A stretch of 64,000 bases of DNA from positions 310,001 through 374,000 of the forward strand of contig JAPQWV010000369.1 in the NCBI GenBank assembly GCA_027422505.1, read 5' to 3'. The stretch comes from Craterostigma plantagineum. Lineage: Eukaryota > Streptophyta > Magnoliopsida > Lamiales > Linderniaceae. Positions 32,401 to 43,499 of this stretch are shown in pieces. The notes under the pieces were generated by a model. The model saw only the letters and a program-made list of their open reading frames with translations, searched no databases and was not told where the DNA came from. The translations under genes were made by a program, and so were the position numbers. The first letter of the stretch is position 1; the number at the start of each line of letters is the position of its first letter.

Positions 32401-32965
32401 TGCGAATTGAAGAATTGATCTCGTTCGCGAATTGAAAAAGTGACGTGTTACTTTGCAAATTGATCTGTGAGTTCGAAAAGTTATTGCTTCACGGGTTAAT
32501 GAGAGAATTCGTAAACCGTCTTGATTCGCAAAGTGACCGAAGTTCGCAAAGTATGTTGATGAGAAGATTCGCAAACTATCTTGATTCGCGAAGTGAACAG
32601 AGTTCGCAAAGTGGCCTGAGTCCGCGAAGTAGTAGTGAGTTCGCAAGGAGTCAAGAGGTCGCAAAGTGCTTCAAATTCGCGAAGTAAACAGGAGTTTGCA
32701 AAGATCTGATTTTGCGAGTTGTTAATTGAATCCCTGAAGTGAAGAAGATCCTGAGACGTTGATCTTCGAGAATCTGTCGGCTTGGTAACTTCGAACCCGC
32801 AAAGTAGAACTTTGCGAAGTGTCGATGCGCAAACTTGAAAAATAGCAAACCAAGTGTGTGAACTTAGAATTGCAAAGTAGCCTTGTGAAATGAATGAGCC
32901 GCGAAATCGAAAGAAATCAGTGAGTTCGCAAACCTAGTTCCCAAAAAAATTCCGTTCGCAAACTC
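32401..32965. repeat. TTCGCRAA motif array, leader block of A2
   Basis: About twenty copies of a degenerate RTTCGCRAAR motif occur in 560 bp between the PBS and gag (for example 32524, 32543, 32569, 32584, 32602, 32639, 32675, 32924, 32954). Most are in one orientation, with a few reversed (CTTTGCGAAG near 32809). Confidence 0.8.
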
Positions 32966-33204
32966 AAGAACAGACTGAAGGACAGGGCTGTTCTTCAAAT
33001 GTTTTAGACAGAAATCCAACAAATCTGACACAACCTCCACGGCCAATTTGATAACTCAGAACTGATAGCTACACAAACTTGCCTTAACAAAAACAGAATA
33101 TCTCCGAGAATAGTTGATACACATGAGTCTGAGCTTTGCGACACAGGATGAACTACCACGCAAGAACTCAACCTGCTAAATTTTTAAAGCTTGATATGAA
33201 GTTT

Positions 33205-33211
33205 CCTCACC
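33205..33211 (-). promoter_or_regulatory. Putative 5' splice donor in the A2 leader
   Basis: On the minus strand TAG|GTGAGG lies about ten bases downstream of the PBS. It is a good match to the plant donor consensus and could pair with the acceptor at 24087. Confidence 0.4.
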
Positions 33212-33220
33212 TACACGCTT

Positions 33221-33232
33221 GCTCTGATACCA
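33221..33232 (-). other. Primer binding site of A2
   Basis: TGGTATCAGAGC on the minus strand, two bases inside the 5' LTR, is complementary to the 3' end of initiator Met-tRNA. Confidence 0.92.
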
Positions 33233-33234
33233 CT

Positions 33235-33517
33235 TGTAATTCCAGATTATCCAATAACACTTCAATAGATTAACCTTCGTTTGATGTGAATAGTGAATTT
33301 AGAGGTTTAAGCTTATAGAATACGTAAGGTTGATAATGGAAAACTTAGTTAATGATTGTTAGGGTTTATACCTTGAGAGGTATTCAAGCTTATTGGACCC
33401 CTAACAAGCCCATTACAAACACAAACCCACTACATTAATAAAACATAAAAAGTACACTGCAAAGATATATCAAGACTTAGAATAAATATTTTGGACACTT
33501 TTAAAATATTCCTAACA
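33235..33517 (-). repeat. 5' LTR of A2
   Basis: It is 283 bp from TGTAATTCC to CCTAACA. It lacks a short insertion present in the left LTR. Confidence 0.95.
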
Positions 33518-33522
33518 CGTTA
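33518..33522. other. Target site duplication of A2, right copy
   Basis: CGTTA is identical to 20262-20266. Confidence 0.95.
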
Positions 33523-33689
33523 CTTCACAGAAAATACAGGGAGTTAATTGCATTTATTTTAATTACTAAGGGGGAGCCTTACAATGTGTTTTATTTTGAA
33601 ATAGGGTTCAATCTGAATTTTTTTGAAGAACTTACTATCGAGAAACTGGATAGTAGAATTAATTTGCAATCTAAAGTTTCTCGATCCTA

Positions 33690-35000
33690 AACAGTGCCGG
33701 GATCGATTTTGATTAACCACGATAATTTGCGATCGAAAAATTGAATTTTTCGTGTGCAAATAGTAATGGGCCTGATCCATTAAATCGCAAAATGTCAAAT
33801 CACAAGCCCAACAACTAATTAATGCTAGTTAATAAAGTTTAACTTTTGTCAGTCGAAAAACTTTTTCTCACGCAAAACCTAATCGAAAAAAAAAACTCTC
33901 TTGCAAAACTTTCTCAGACGATTCAAAAACCTTCAAAATCTTTAGAATTTTCACTTCAAATCGTCTGATTAAGGTAGAAATTCGATTCGGTTAACGATTG
34001 CGAATGTTATAACTTGATTTGCATTTACATTCTGTAGTTTTTCGCATGTTTAGTTAAGATTCTTTCGACTGTTCTTCAAAAACAAGTTAAACGCATACTG
34101 TTTCACTAAATTCTGGCATGTTTCTTGGATTTTCTGAGTTAAATGCCTGTTTTTTAGATAGATTTGATGTTTTCGATGAAACAGGTAGTTTAAATCTTCG
34201 GAAAAATCTGCATCTGTGACGTTAAAATGAGTTTCGATGAAACTGGGTTTTGAAGATTTGAAGCTGTCGAAGAACTTTGTCGATCGCAAATAATCTTAAT
34301 TGAATTCCGATTCAATTGAGATACTATTTGTGTCGATTTAGTTTTCGATCGCAAAATTTTGATTTAGTCATCACGATAAAAGATTTTGACCGTTAAACTT
34401 ACCATCGAAAAATCCAATTATAATTTTCTGTGAGCGAAAAACTTATGCACGGAATAGATAATTTAGATGCAAATTCAAATCGAGCGTTGACTTACCATCG
34501 CAAAATTAAAATTTCGATTTCATTTTATTTCGGTCGCAAAAATTTAGCAGCGAAAAAAATTAATTTTTCAATGCTTACTTTTTCGATCGTAAAATTCGCC
34601 ACTTAGATTAAATTGATCGAAAAATTTCTCGACGATTGACTTAGTTTCGTCGTTGACCAACTTCTCGATAAATAAGTACAACAGCGAAAATTTTACTTAG
34701 AATCGAAAACTATCTACCGCTCGACAATTTTTCAAATCGAAAATTTTATTCAATCGAAGAAAATTTTACGATAGTAAATTCACCTGAGAAATAATATCTC
34801 GATCGTAAATTTACACGGAATTTTTCTCGATCATAAAACTGATCGACTACAGTCTCGATTTCAACTTCAACACTTAGAAAATTTTTCTCTAGTCTTCTAC
34901 ACTGTAGCTAACAATAGCGGATAAAATTCTTCGATCACAAAAGTAGACGGAATTCTTTCAATTGAAATCAATATATAGGAAATCAAATTGAAAATCAATT
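33690..35000. repeat. CGATCGMAAA motif array in element C
   Basis: Thirty or so dispersed degenerate motifs occur (GCGATCGAAAA, TTTTCGATCGCAAAA, GATCGTAAA, TTTCTCGA) on both strands. They lie upstream of the extra ORF, as in family A, but the motif is that of element B. No ORF is supported. Confidence 0.7.
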
Positions 35001-35250
35001 TTATCGACCGAAAAATTTCTCGGCATGAACAGTGACATTTTTTTATTAAACACTTTGAATTTCGAACTATTTTTCACGCGATATATATTTCATTCGAAAT
35101 TACATTCATGCCATTACGATTTTTCAAAATTGAGCATACAATATGCATTTGATACGATTTCAATTCAATATTCATCGAATATGCTATTACTTGCAATATT
35201 ACTATAGTTTGATGAAATTTATTCATATTTCGACTGAAAATAAAATTGAA

Positions 35251-35281
35251 CTAATAAACTTTTATATATCTTATTTTTCAG
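35251..35281 (+). promoter_or_regulatory. Putative 3' splice acceptor before the extra ORF of C
   Basis: CTAAT (35251-35255), then a T-rich tract and TTTTTCAG ending at 35281, with the ATG as the next three bases. It is the best splice-acceptor match I noticed in the window and is placed like the one in A2. Confidence 0.6.
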
Positions 35282-38200
35282 ATGGATCGCTACCCGAAAT
35301 ACAACCACATCTACGATCACAACCTTTATCTAAAGGTTCCAGATACGAACTTCCAGCTCGATCTGAGCACGTTTAGGTGTCCGGACGAGATCATCGTATC
35401 AATCCTACAAGGCCACCCCATCTGGCATGCGTTAACGGTCACCGCATCAGTGCCGATGCCTATCTCCAGCAGTTCTAGGGCTGCATACAAGGAGAAGTGG
35501 GCCATGGAGCCTTCAGATTCACAACAAGGATAGGGACGCGGCATATCAGCATGGACAAGAACCAGTTCGGCATGGTACTGGACTTGTCCCACAGCAATAA
35601 TTACGACCCGCTCCCATCGGATGCTGAGATGATTCAGGACTTCTTGCACATGGGATACCAACCGCCGCTCACAAGATTAGCTCAGGTCCAAAGCAGCGGA
35701 ATCCCACACCCGTGGAAGACACTATTCGGAATAGTGAATAAGTGTCTGTCGCCCAAGCACGCAGGATTCGATAAGGGCAACAACAATATTTTAAGGATCT
35801 TCCACGGCATCGCCTTCTCAAGAAATTATGACTACACTCAGCTGATCTGGAACGACCTCGCGGACCAGATTCGGCAGAAGGAGAACAGGCGATCAAAGAA
35901 CGTGCCTTATGCTCGGTGGTTCAACGTCATCATCAGGGAGATCATGGCGCTGCACCAGAACATCCCCCGGCTGCCTCCTGGTGGAAGTTACCAACCACCA
36001 AGGCTTAAGTTCTTCCACAACCCACGGCTCACGGAGCTGGACCAACCGTCGATGCCGATTCTGCTCAACCTACTCAGTCTCGCCGACCCCGCGGGAGCTA
36101 AGTATCAGAGATTCTGCCGGGAACACAACTTAACGGAAGAAATGATCAGAGGGCCCTCGGCAGATTACCATGAGAGCCCTCCCCAACACCAGCCAAGCCC
36201 TGACGACACGATGATCGATGTTGTCGCTCAGGAGCTGCAACAGGAGTCTACATTGGTCGAAGAACCAATGCCCGACGTAGATGATACCTTGATAGACGTC
36301 GTGGCTACAGAGATGGCGCTCGAGGCTCCTGCATATGAATTACAAGTGGAAGTGCCCGTACATGTTGGCGTGCTCGAAGAAACTTTTGAGGCAAAGCTCT
36401 CTTCCACCGGTGATGGATCAGGCACTGGAGGATGTCAATCGTGACCTCACTCCTCACACGGCCACCCCGTCTGACATGGATCTGACGAGGAAATAAGCCT
36501 GATAAGGAGGGCTCCCAGAAGACTAAGCATTCAGCTGGAGTCCCTCTTCCCGGCCGTCACCACCGCACCAGATACTACGCAGCCCACATCGACAAGTGTT
36601 GCTGGCACTTCTTCGCTCAATCTTGAGCCGCAACCAACTCACGTGGTGTCTGGTTGCAGGCGCAACTTGAGCCTGCCTTAACACCCATAGAGACGAATCT
36701 TCTGGATTCGACTCGAGGATTGGGTGGAAGTCTCATACAGTCACAACCTCAAGTGACTGTGAGCCAACCTGATGAGTCGGTGTCTAACCAAGTGTTGATA
36801 ACAGGCGATATCAGTCGTCCTGGTCCATCAAAGGAGGCGTCCGCACCCTTTGTGACGAACGAGCAGTTCCAAGCCGCTCTCTCTGCCGCTGTACGGTCTA
36901 TGGAAGACAAAATCACGGAGAGAGTACTTCAAGCAATCGAGACATCCCGAAGAGATACCGAGAAAGCACCTGTCTCTGAAGGTCCTTCGTCACAAACCAA
37001 TCCCACACCTCCACAACCCACACCTACCGACCCTTTAGCCACTTCCTCCATCCTCATCAACCCATACACCATACCCATAACCGAGCTCCACGACATATTA
37101 CTCGCCCGCTTGATCGGTCTGTCCATTCGGTTGGCGCAAGAGGAATCCCTCTATCGGCGATTGGGTGATCATCCTGACGATCACGACCATCATGAGGGGG
37201 AGAAGAGGCCAAGGACATCTACATATGGCCAAGGCAAGCCTTGGGCGCTACGCAGACAAGCGCTGGAGCTGGTGAAACCCAAACCCACCAAACCCATACA
37301 CAAACCACCCACACCATGCACCGCACCACCACTCTAACCCACACCGACCCACCATCCTTTACCTTAAGGACGCCTCCGCACACGCCACCGATCTACTCAA
37401 GCCCCTTGCTTCCGGAAGAAGAAGCAAGTGCTGCGATGCTTGTAGCTCTGGCAGCTACCCAAGCTACTCCCTCCGTCGCTCCAGACCAACCGACACCCTC
37501 TGGACATGGCGTCAATCCACATGAGGACCTAGACAAGTATATTTTCGAAGGCCAGTGGATGATCCATTCCATGCCCGAGGAGCATCAGAGACAACGGCTT
37601 CAGGACGTCCGCCACTTCTTACAACAAGCATCCGTGGACCTCGTGATCATAGAAGATGACGAACTCAAGAAGGTGTAGACTACCAAAGAGATATCCCAAG
37701 GCTACCGGAGTTGATCGCACAATGGGCTGCTTTCCCTACAAGACAGATGCTAGGGACCGTTCGGATCAACATGCCGTGGGAGAACATCCACATAGAGATA
37801 CCCTTCCTTGAAGAAGTCAGGGAAAACATTTGGAGGTCACCGGATCAGATCAGGAAGCCGGATGAGTTCGAGCTGAGAGGGATCTCTCACTGGGATCAGC
37901 AGAAGAGAATGATGTATCTATGGATGCTGACCCAACTAGGACCTGACGTAAGGCTGGGGATCCCAAATAATCGACTGAAGAGTCATTTCAAGGAACTCTC
38001 CCCAATTTGCCAACTCCTGAGTGTCTATTGTGCAAAAGGGGGACTTCCAACACCTCACTACGTTATCGAACGAGTGGACATGACCTGAGAGGAACTGAGC
38101 GAGAGCGACCTACCGTACCTCCCTCCCAACGAGGTGTACCACCTCTATCAGCTGTACGTGGAGAAGTACAAAGGTCCTCATGGCTTCATCAAGAAAGAAT

Positions 38201-38630
38201 GCCTCGAAGGGCTCTACGGTTCATGATGCGACAAGTCAATTACTTCGCTGCTCACGACATTCAGATGGCTCTGGAGAGCAACATGAAGAAGGTCAACATG
38301 GCCGAACCACTCTTCAAAGGACCTGAGATCGAAGGGCTTCCAAACAATCACGTGTATATCAGCTCTGTCATCGGCATCACCTACAGCAACCCAATTGCCA
38401 AGAAGAATAGGATGATGCTAAAGACAGAAATTCATAAGTTTTGCGACGGAACGCTCAAGGTCGTCGGGAGAAATATCGAGCAGAGGTTGGAAGAGATCAA
38501 CAGAGACACGATGCTGAGGATCCACCAGTTCGTGAGAGAACAGCCGCTCCTGTTGGAATTACTAGAAGATATTGAGGAGCACCTGAAGCTCAGGGAGACC
38601 GTTAGAGACTACGAGCATGCGCTGGGCTAG
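35282..38630 (+). pseudogene. Extra 3' ORF of element C (broken)
   Basis: It starts MDRYPKYNHIYDHNLYL and is a clear homologue of the A2 extra ORF: FQLDLSTFRCPDEIIVSIL, IPHPWKTLFGIVNKCLSPK, ILRIFHGIAFSRNYDY, and the C-terminal YFAAHDIQMALESNM and YEHALG. It is distributed over 35282-35460, 35479-36444, 36654-37337, 37241-37678, 37711-38088 and 38223-38630. The conserved YLQQFW is cut by TAG at 35476-35478 (TGG to TAG), just after a frameshift, and a TGA is at 38086-38088. The middle is Pro/Thr-rich. The block is visibly GC-richer than its surroundings. Confidence 0.78.
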
Positions 38631-38685
38631 CGCAGATCGTACTACGCCCGACGAGGACAAACAGCGCGGAGACGCAATCAAGCAC

Positions 38686-38697
38686 AAAGGGGGAGAT
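38686..38697 (+). other. Polypurine tract of element C
   Basis: AAAGGGGGAGAT directly precedes the LTR start. It is identical to the PPT of B'. Confidence 0.88.
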
Positions 38698-39049
38698 TGT
38701 AGAGTATACATTTAATTGTGCTTGATTTCATTAGTTGTCCTTGTAATTAGGGGCTTTTCTTGTATTAGTCTTTAGATTAAGGACTAGTTAGATATTTGTA
38801 CCAAGCGTGTTTGGTATAAATACATGTACAGCAATTGAGCTGAAAAGAGAAAGTTTAGAGAATTGATCCGAAAGGCTTGCAATTCAATTTTTAGAGAGAG
38901 AAACAACAGTAACTTTCTCACTCTACTTGAATTCTCTCTCTCGATTCTTAATTTGAGTTTTTCGATCGAACTTAATTGATCATCATAACTGTCGAATTAC
39001 TTTGAATTCCTGCCTAGGATCTTAGAGTTGTTAAACGTAGGACCTAACA
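38698..39049 (+). repeat. 3' LTR of element C (352 bp)
   Basis: It runs from TGTAGAGTATACA to GACCTAACA. A TATAAATA box at 38815-38822 marks the U3 promoter, and TCTCTCTC-rich leader sequence follows. No partner LTR is in the window. Confidence 0.85.
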
Positions 39050-40500
39050 CAACCACCATTATCTCAAATTCTCAACATAATTATAATAATTATATTTTTA
39101 AACAGAATATTTTTTAATAAATCTATATACTAAGAAATCTCATGTTTGTGTCTTTGTAATTAATACAAGAAATTAATAACGAAGATATTAGCCAGAAAAT
39201 AACATCCAATTAAAACATGGTCTAAATATTACTTTGCAAGCATTTTTAAAATTGATCCATGTTAATATGTTCTAGTTGATTCCAGAATTGAAATATTCGA
39301 GACAACATATCTTATCAGTTTGAGTGTCCATTAGAGGAGTCACGTTGAACGCCTTCTTTTCATCTGGTACGGACTCCGAATTTACGTCTGGAGAGAAAAA
39401 GCGGGCATAAAACATGTGAATATTCATGTGAAACAGATAGAAGGCCTGGCAAGAAAAATGCACGGAAAAACTATGATTATTAGTTGAGACAATTTTTTAG
39501 AAAATTAATTTTGGTTAAACAATACTTATTTGATATTCTATAGATTGTACATTTCTCTTGATTTTTTTTTTTAAAATTTGTTAATACGTTAACAATGTTT
39601 GTTCATATATATGCCAAGATGAGGAATATCATGTCTGACTGATTCCCGATTGTAAATAGAGAGAATGAAAAATAATAATAATTAAATTAGGTTTAAGATA
39701 TAATTAAGAGCAATTATTTTGCTTATTGAAATAATAATAATAATAGAGAAAATTGTAATTTTAAATAGTTTCGTGGTGGAGATGGAAATAATATTACGTA
39801 AAATTGAAAAAGTTGATTAGTTATGTAATGATGTGAAAAAGTTATCTACTTCTGTAGTAGTGTTCTTCAAAATAACACTAGTTGGCCACTCTCTCCATAA
39901 TCTTGTGTATGGGTGAAAGAAGAGACGAATCGGCACGAGCTTTGATGAGTACGCTCGAGCTAGTGCCAGGGCTCATGCATTATTGTCGAGCTCATTCTCG
40001 AAAGCTCACGAATTTTCTTTTAATTTATATTTGAGAAAAAAGCTCGAGCTCCGTTGCATCCAATCAAGCTAGAGCACGAATTCTTTCACAGAAAAAAAAA
40101 AGCTAGAGCACGAAAAGTGGCGGACGAGCTTTTTCTGACTGAGGGCCAATGAGTTTCCGGCCCATTTCAATAAAGCCCATGTAAATATAACGTAAAAGAA
40201 AGTGACTAATGGGGATTGATCCTTGGTTATCTGCTATTGAAAGCCTTACTGCAATGACAAACAAAAGACAATTTAAGATATATGTAGCACATTCAATTTC
40301 TAACTCTAGTTCCAGTCGGTGAAATCGGATCGAAATGCTCGACGAGCACAAGGATAAATGAAAGGGCTTGAACTCCAGAGAATTAGTCGATGGCGACTTG
40401 TTACAACTCTAATATAATGGTTAGGCACAGAGAAGTTGAAGGTTTCAAATTCGATTTCATTAAGGACCTCGACTTCCATTTTCAATTTCCCGGTTATAGT
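39050..40500. other. AT-rich intergenic stretch without a supported gene
   Basis: Only short ORFs occur. Repeated GCTCGAGC/AGCTCG words at 39930-40130 look like decayed repeat sequence. Around 40400-40470 a GGTTTCAAATTCGATTTC stretch faintly resembles a tRNA-type B box, but it is too weak to call a SINE. Confidence 0.4.
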
Positions 40501-40504
40501 GTAA

Positions 40505-40830
40505 AGGGATGCCAATGGGGCAAGTTAGTGGCGTGGGTCTAATCTCCATTCCCAAGTACACGGAATGAAATTGTCTCCGTCTCCATCCCTATGGGTATCC
40601 TCGCCCTGCAAAAAAAGTTGTTTTAAATAACATTTTTATTATGATATAAAAAATATTGAAACCATATTTTAAACAATATTTAGATATTGTGCTAATAAAA
40701 CTAGGATTATTTTAATGATATTAAATATCGTGTCCCTCGAGAAATGGAGCGGAGAGTCTAGTCCCCGTCCTCGCCCACGGTATAACAAATTGGGAATATT
40801 CCGCCCCGATCAGGACGAATAATTGCGCTC
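40505..40830. repeat. GC-rich hAT-like repeat remnant
   Basis: Two short GC-rich ends (GTCTCCGTCTCCATCCC near 40572 and AGTCCCCGTCCTCGCCCACGG near 40760) enclose AT-rich sequence. This is a pattern I associate with degenerate plant hAT-type non-autonomous repeats. Ends and target duplication are not clear. Confidence 0.3.
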
Positions 40831-41490
40831 GCGCACCACTAACAACATGTGTAAGGTCTCGACCTAGCAGAAGCAGAACAGTTAGTGCATCTGTTTCGCA
40901 TGGGATGAGTCGTAACGCCGGCTACGTGGTAAGTGTTAACAACAACAATGTTCTTTACGAAGGATCTCTATCGGTACAATGTTCAAACTTGCATTATCTA
41001 AGGTGATACACATAAGCTTATCTTGAATTTGGTATTTTTTTCACGACGTTCATGACATACATCGATATAGTCGTTCCTATATGTTGTGAAACTAGGGGAT
41101 TAGGGAAAGAATACACTTTTGCATTGTCCATGTTTCATCTATCTAATGGGCGGTCAGATAACATTGGGACGTTACGTTTGTCCAAATATCGGTAGCTAAA
41201 CTACTACACTATATGTTGGCCAAATGACTAGTTAAGTTAGCTGATATTCTTGAAAACTTTCTAAAAATATTTCATAAGGGTTTCACGGGTTATATTATGG
41301 AATCCGAGTTTTAACGTACTCCTGAATTCAATAAACCCTTCACTTTCCGTTATGCAAAAGGGTTCTTCGGACATTAGTACGAATTTCACTAGCGCTTTCC
41401 TAGAAATTTCCCTAGTAATAACAAAATTCTTACCCGTACTAACGTTTATTTGTTGCTATCTAGGTTTGATTCCTATGCACTAGCGTATCC

Positions 41491-41840
41491 TTATCGAATT
41501 ATGATCAAGATATTTTTTCCATGGAACCCGTCCCACCTTGATTGGGGGCGGCATTTTAGGTAGGGACGATGACACGTTTTACAATAAGTCGTTACAAGCT
41601 CGGGATTATCTTTTCTCATTTGTAAGTCGAAAAAATTCCATACCGTAGACAGCCGACACGCGGTTGTTGCCTCCTTGTTGTCGTCGTAGAAGTTTGGCTC
41701 GGTCCCTCGTCCGTCGCCGCCGGTTCCGCCTGTGTCTCGGTCTCCTCGTCGTCGTTGCCAGCTCTCCAAAACGTATCTTCGTGACCTAAACGCATAAACA
41801 AATCATCGCCCGGGTTCGTATTTCTCGATGACGACGCCAT
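41491..41840 (-). pseudogene. hAT transposase N-terminus with BED zinc finger (fragment)
   Basis: Two overlapping minus-strand frames (41616-41840 and 41491-41769) are joined by a frameshift. The first starts at an ATG with a Ser/Asn/Asp/Glu-rich leader. The second carries STVWNFFDLQ and YCKTCHRPY, the W-x-x-F and C-x2-C half of a BED finger. The distal His and Cys/His ligands and the catalytic core are absent. GC-rich inverted-repeat-like sequence (GTTCCGGTTCCGGGCTGG near 42130) lies on the 5' side. Confidence 0.5.
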
Positions 41841-41859
41841 TAGTTTTTTTATGATATAA

Positions 41860-42547
41860 AAAAATAATAAATAGATATTTTGTGTAATAGGTGAGTGTGT
41901 GTTGCGTAAATAAAAATATTAGTAATATTAATAATAATAATAATGATGATGATTTTAATGTTATGAGAATGTTTTGAGAGTGGGAGAGTGAGAATTGGAT
42001 GTAACTGTGAGAACAAATGGTTAAATGAGGTGAATTTATAGATTTTTTGGATTGGGGATAAAATGGTAATATATTAAATAATTTTGGTTAAAAAATAGCC
42101 GTTGATGGCAACGATTTTATGACCGTTGTCGGTTCCGGTTCCGGGCTGGTTATGGGCCGGGATCGGGTTTACCTGGCCCATTACCCAGGTCCCACATTCA
42201 AATAATAAACTGGTGGTTTAAACTGGCGATTTAGGATTAGTAAAAAATAAAAAATAAAGACTAGCCATTTCTTTGAATGATTTTTTATCGTTGCAATTTT
42301 TTGTAAAAGTTGAAGTTTGTTCAAACTGAGAGTGGCACCATCCATTGGACGGTTTGGTTACGGTTATGTTGTTTCCAAAATTCGAAACTGATTCCTATCC
42401 AACACCCGAAATTGTATGAACCCCTCAACTGTATATTTCGATAGCATTGTTCTATATAGCATTTGTCTCACCTCTGATTATGTGGCGAAAGATGTAATCC
42501 ATTGAGTGAGGATACTTAATGGTAGTAAAAATTAAACATTCGGTATC
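41860..42547. other. Flank of the hAT fragment, no gene
   Basis: AT-rich sequence with one GC-rich patch (42110-42180) that probably belongs to the hAT terminal region. The rest holds nothing I recognise. Confidence 0.4.
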
Positions 42548-42890
42548 GAAATTCAAAGGTAACCTAGGGGTGAAACGAGCCGAGCCCGAACATGGCCCGG
42601 CTCGAGCTCGGCTCGATTAAGCTTTATTGGACTCGAGCTCGAAAATTTTCGGCTCGAACTCGGCTCGGTTAAACCCATTAAAGCCCGGCTCGGCTCGATA
42701 AGCTCGATAAGCGGGGTATCTGAAGTCGAATTCGAGCTCGAGTTCGATATATATTATTAAATAAAGTACGTATTTTAATTATAAAATATTAAATATTTAA
42801 TATATTAAAAATTAAAATTATCGGCTCGAAGCTCGTTACTAACATGCCAGTACGAGCTCTGCTCGAGCTCAATTTTGACTACCTAATAAT
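42548..42890. repeat. GAGCTCGGCTCG-rich repeat
   Basis: Dense GAGCTCGGCTCG words start at TAGGGGTGAAACGAGCC and resume after an AT-rich middle (CGAGCTCTGCTCGAGC near 42853). It resembles a common plant hAT-like non-autonomous repeat. I found no clean terminal inverted repeat. Confidence 0.45.
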
Positions 42891-42899
42891 AAATTAAAA

Positions 42900-43430
42900 T
42901 TAAATTATTAGTTTTACTTTTGTACACTAGCTTGTGTGGATCTCTATTCTGTTTCACTACAGCAGTTTAATCCTTGATTTTCATCATCGACATCCTCGCC
43001 GTCTCGCGGGTCTTTTTAAAAAATGGCCTTTGACGCGGTCAAGTTTAAAAAAATAGCACTCTTGACTTTTTTTTTTTGTCAATAGCACTCTTTTTAATTA
43101 ACACCTAATCATCTTCTCGTAATCTCTTATTATTAATAAAACAAAAAAGAAAAACAAAAATAAAATACAACGCCTGAAATGAATTAAAAGCTGCACCTCC
43201 ATTTTGCAGCAGAAAGCATTCATTCCACCTCACCGAATTATTCTTCTTCTTCGTCCTCGTCCTTAAGAGAAATTCCCCGACCTCATATCGCGCTTCTTCA
43301 CAGGCGAAGGAAACTGGAAAGTCCTCGGCGAACGGAAGATTCGAACGTCACGCTTCAGTGTAAGTATTTTTCCGGGTCGTATTTTGAATATAACCATCTA
43401 AATCTGTAGCTCTCATTCCTAAACCCTTCC
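42900..43430. other. Spacer before the MULE block, no gene
   Basis: AT-rich sequence with a C/T-rich stretch at 43200-43330 that could be the 5' region of a captured gene. I see no coding frame. Confidence 0.35.
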
Positions 43431-43499
43431 AATGGGTTCTCGAAGCTTCGAAAATTCCGGTTTGGAAGGCCGAACATGTTCATTGTTTTTACTTCTAGT

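Larger units (their letters stand above)
20267..33517 (-). mobile_element. Structurally complete copia LTR retrotransposon A2 (13.25 kb)
   Basis: It has two TG...CA LTRs, a PBS, a PPT and a perfect 5-bp target duplication. In sense order (right to left) it has a motif-array leader, Gag, a coiled-coil linker, protease, integrase, RT/RNase H, PPT cluster, antisense gene, second motif array and the extra ORF. Gene order PR-IN-RT-RH makes it Ty1/copia; the long coiled-coil Gag, multiple PPTs and extra ORF are Sirevirus-like, although the LTRs are short. Nonsense codons in integrase and an RT deletion make it unable to move by itself. The LTRs differ by about 3% by eye. It is inserted in element C. 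Confidence 0.96.
33518..39049 (+). mobile_element. Right part of copia element C
   Basis: This is the plus-strand continuation of 19210-20266 after the A2 insertion. It holds a PPT-like AAGGGGGAG (near 33569), a motif array, a splice acceptor, an extra ORF homologous to that of family A, a PPT and a 3' LTR ending CCTAACA at 39049. No 5' LTR, gag or pol of C is present in the window. Confidence 0.82.

Noticed and set aside
40390..40480. Possible SINE head with B-box-like GGTTTCAAATTC
   Set aside because: A single degenerate box without a matching A box or tail is not enough.
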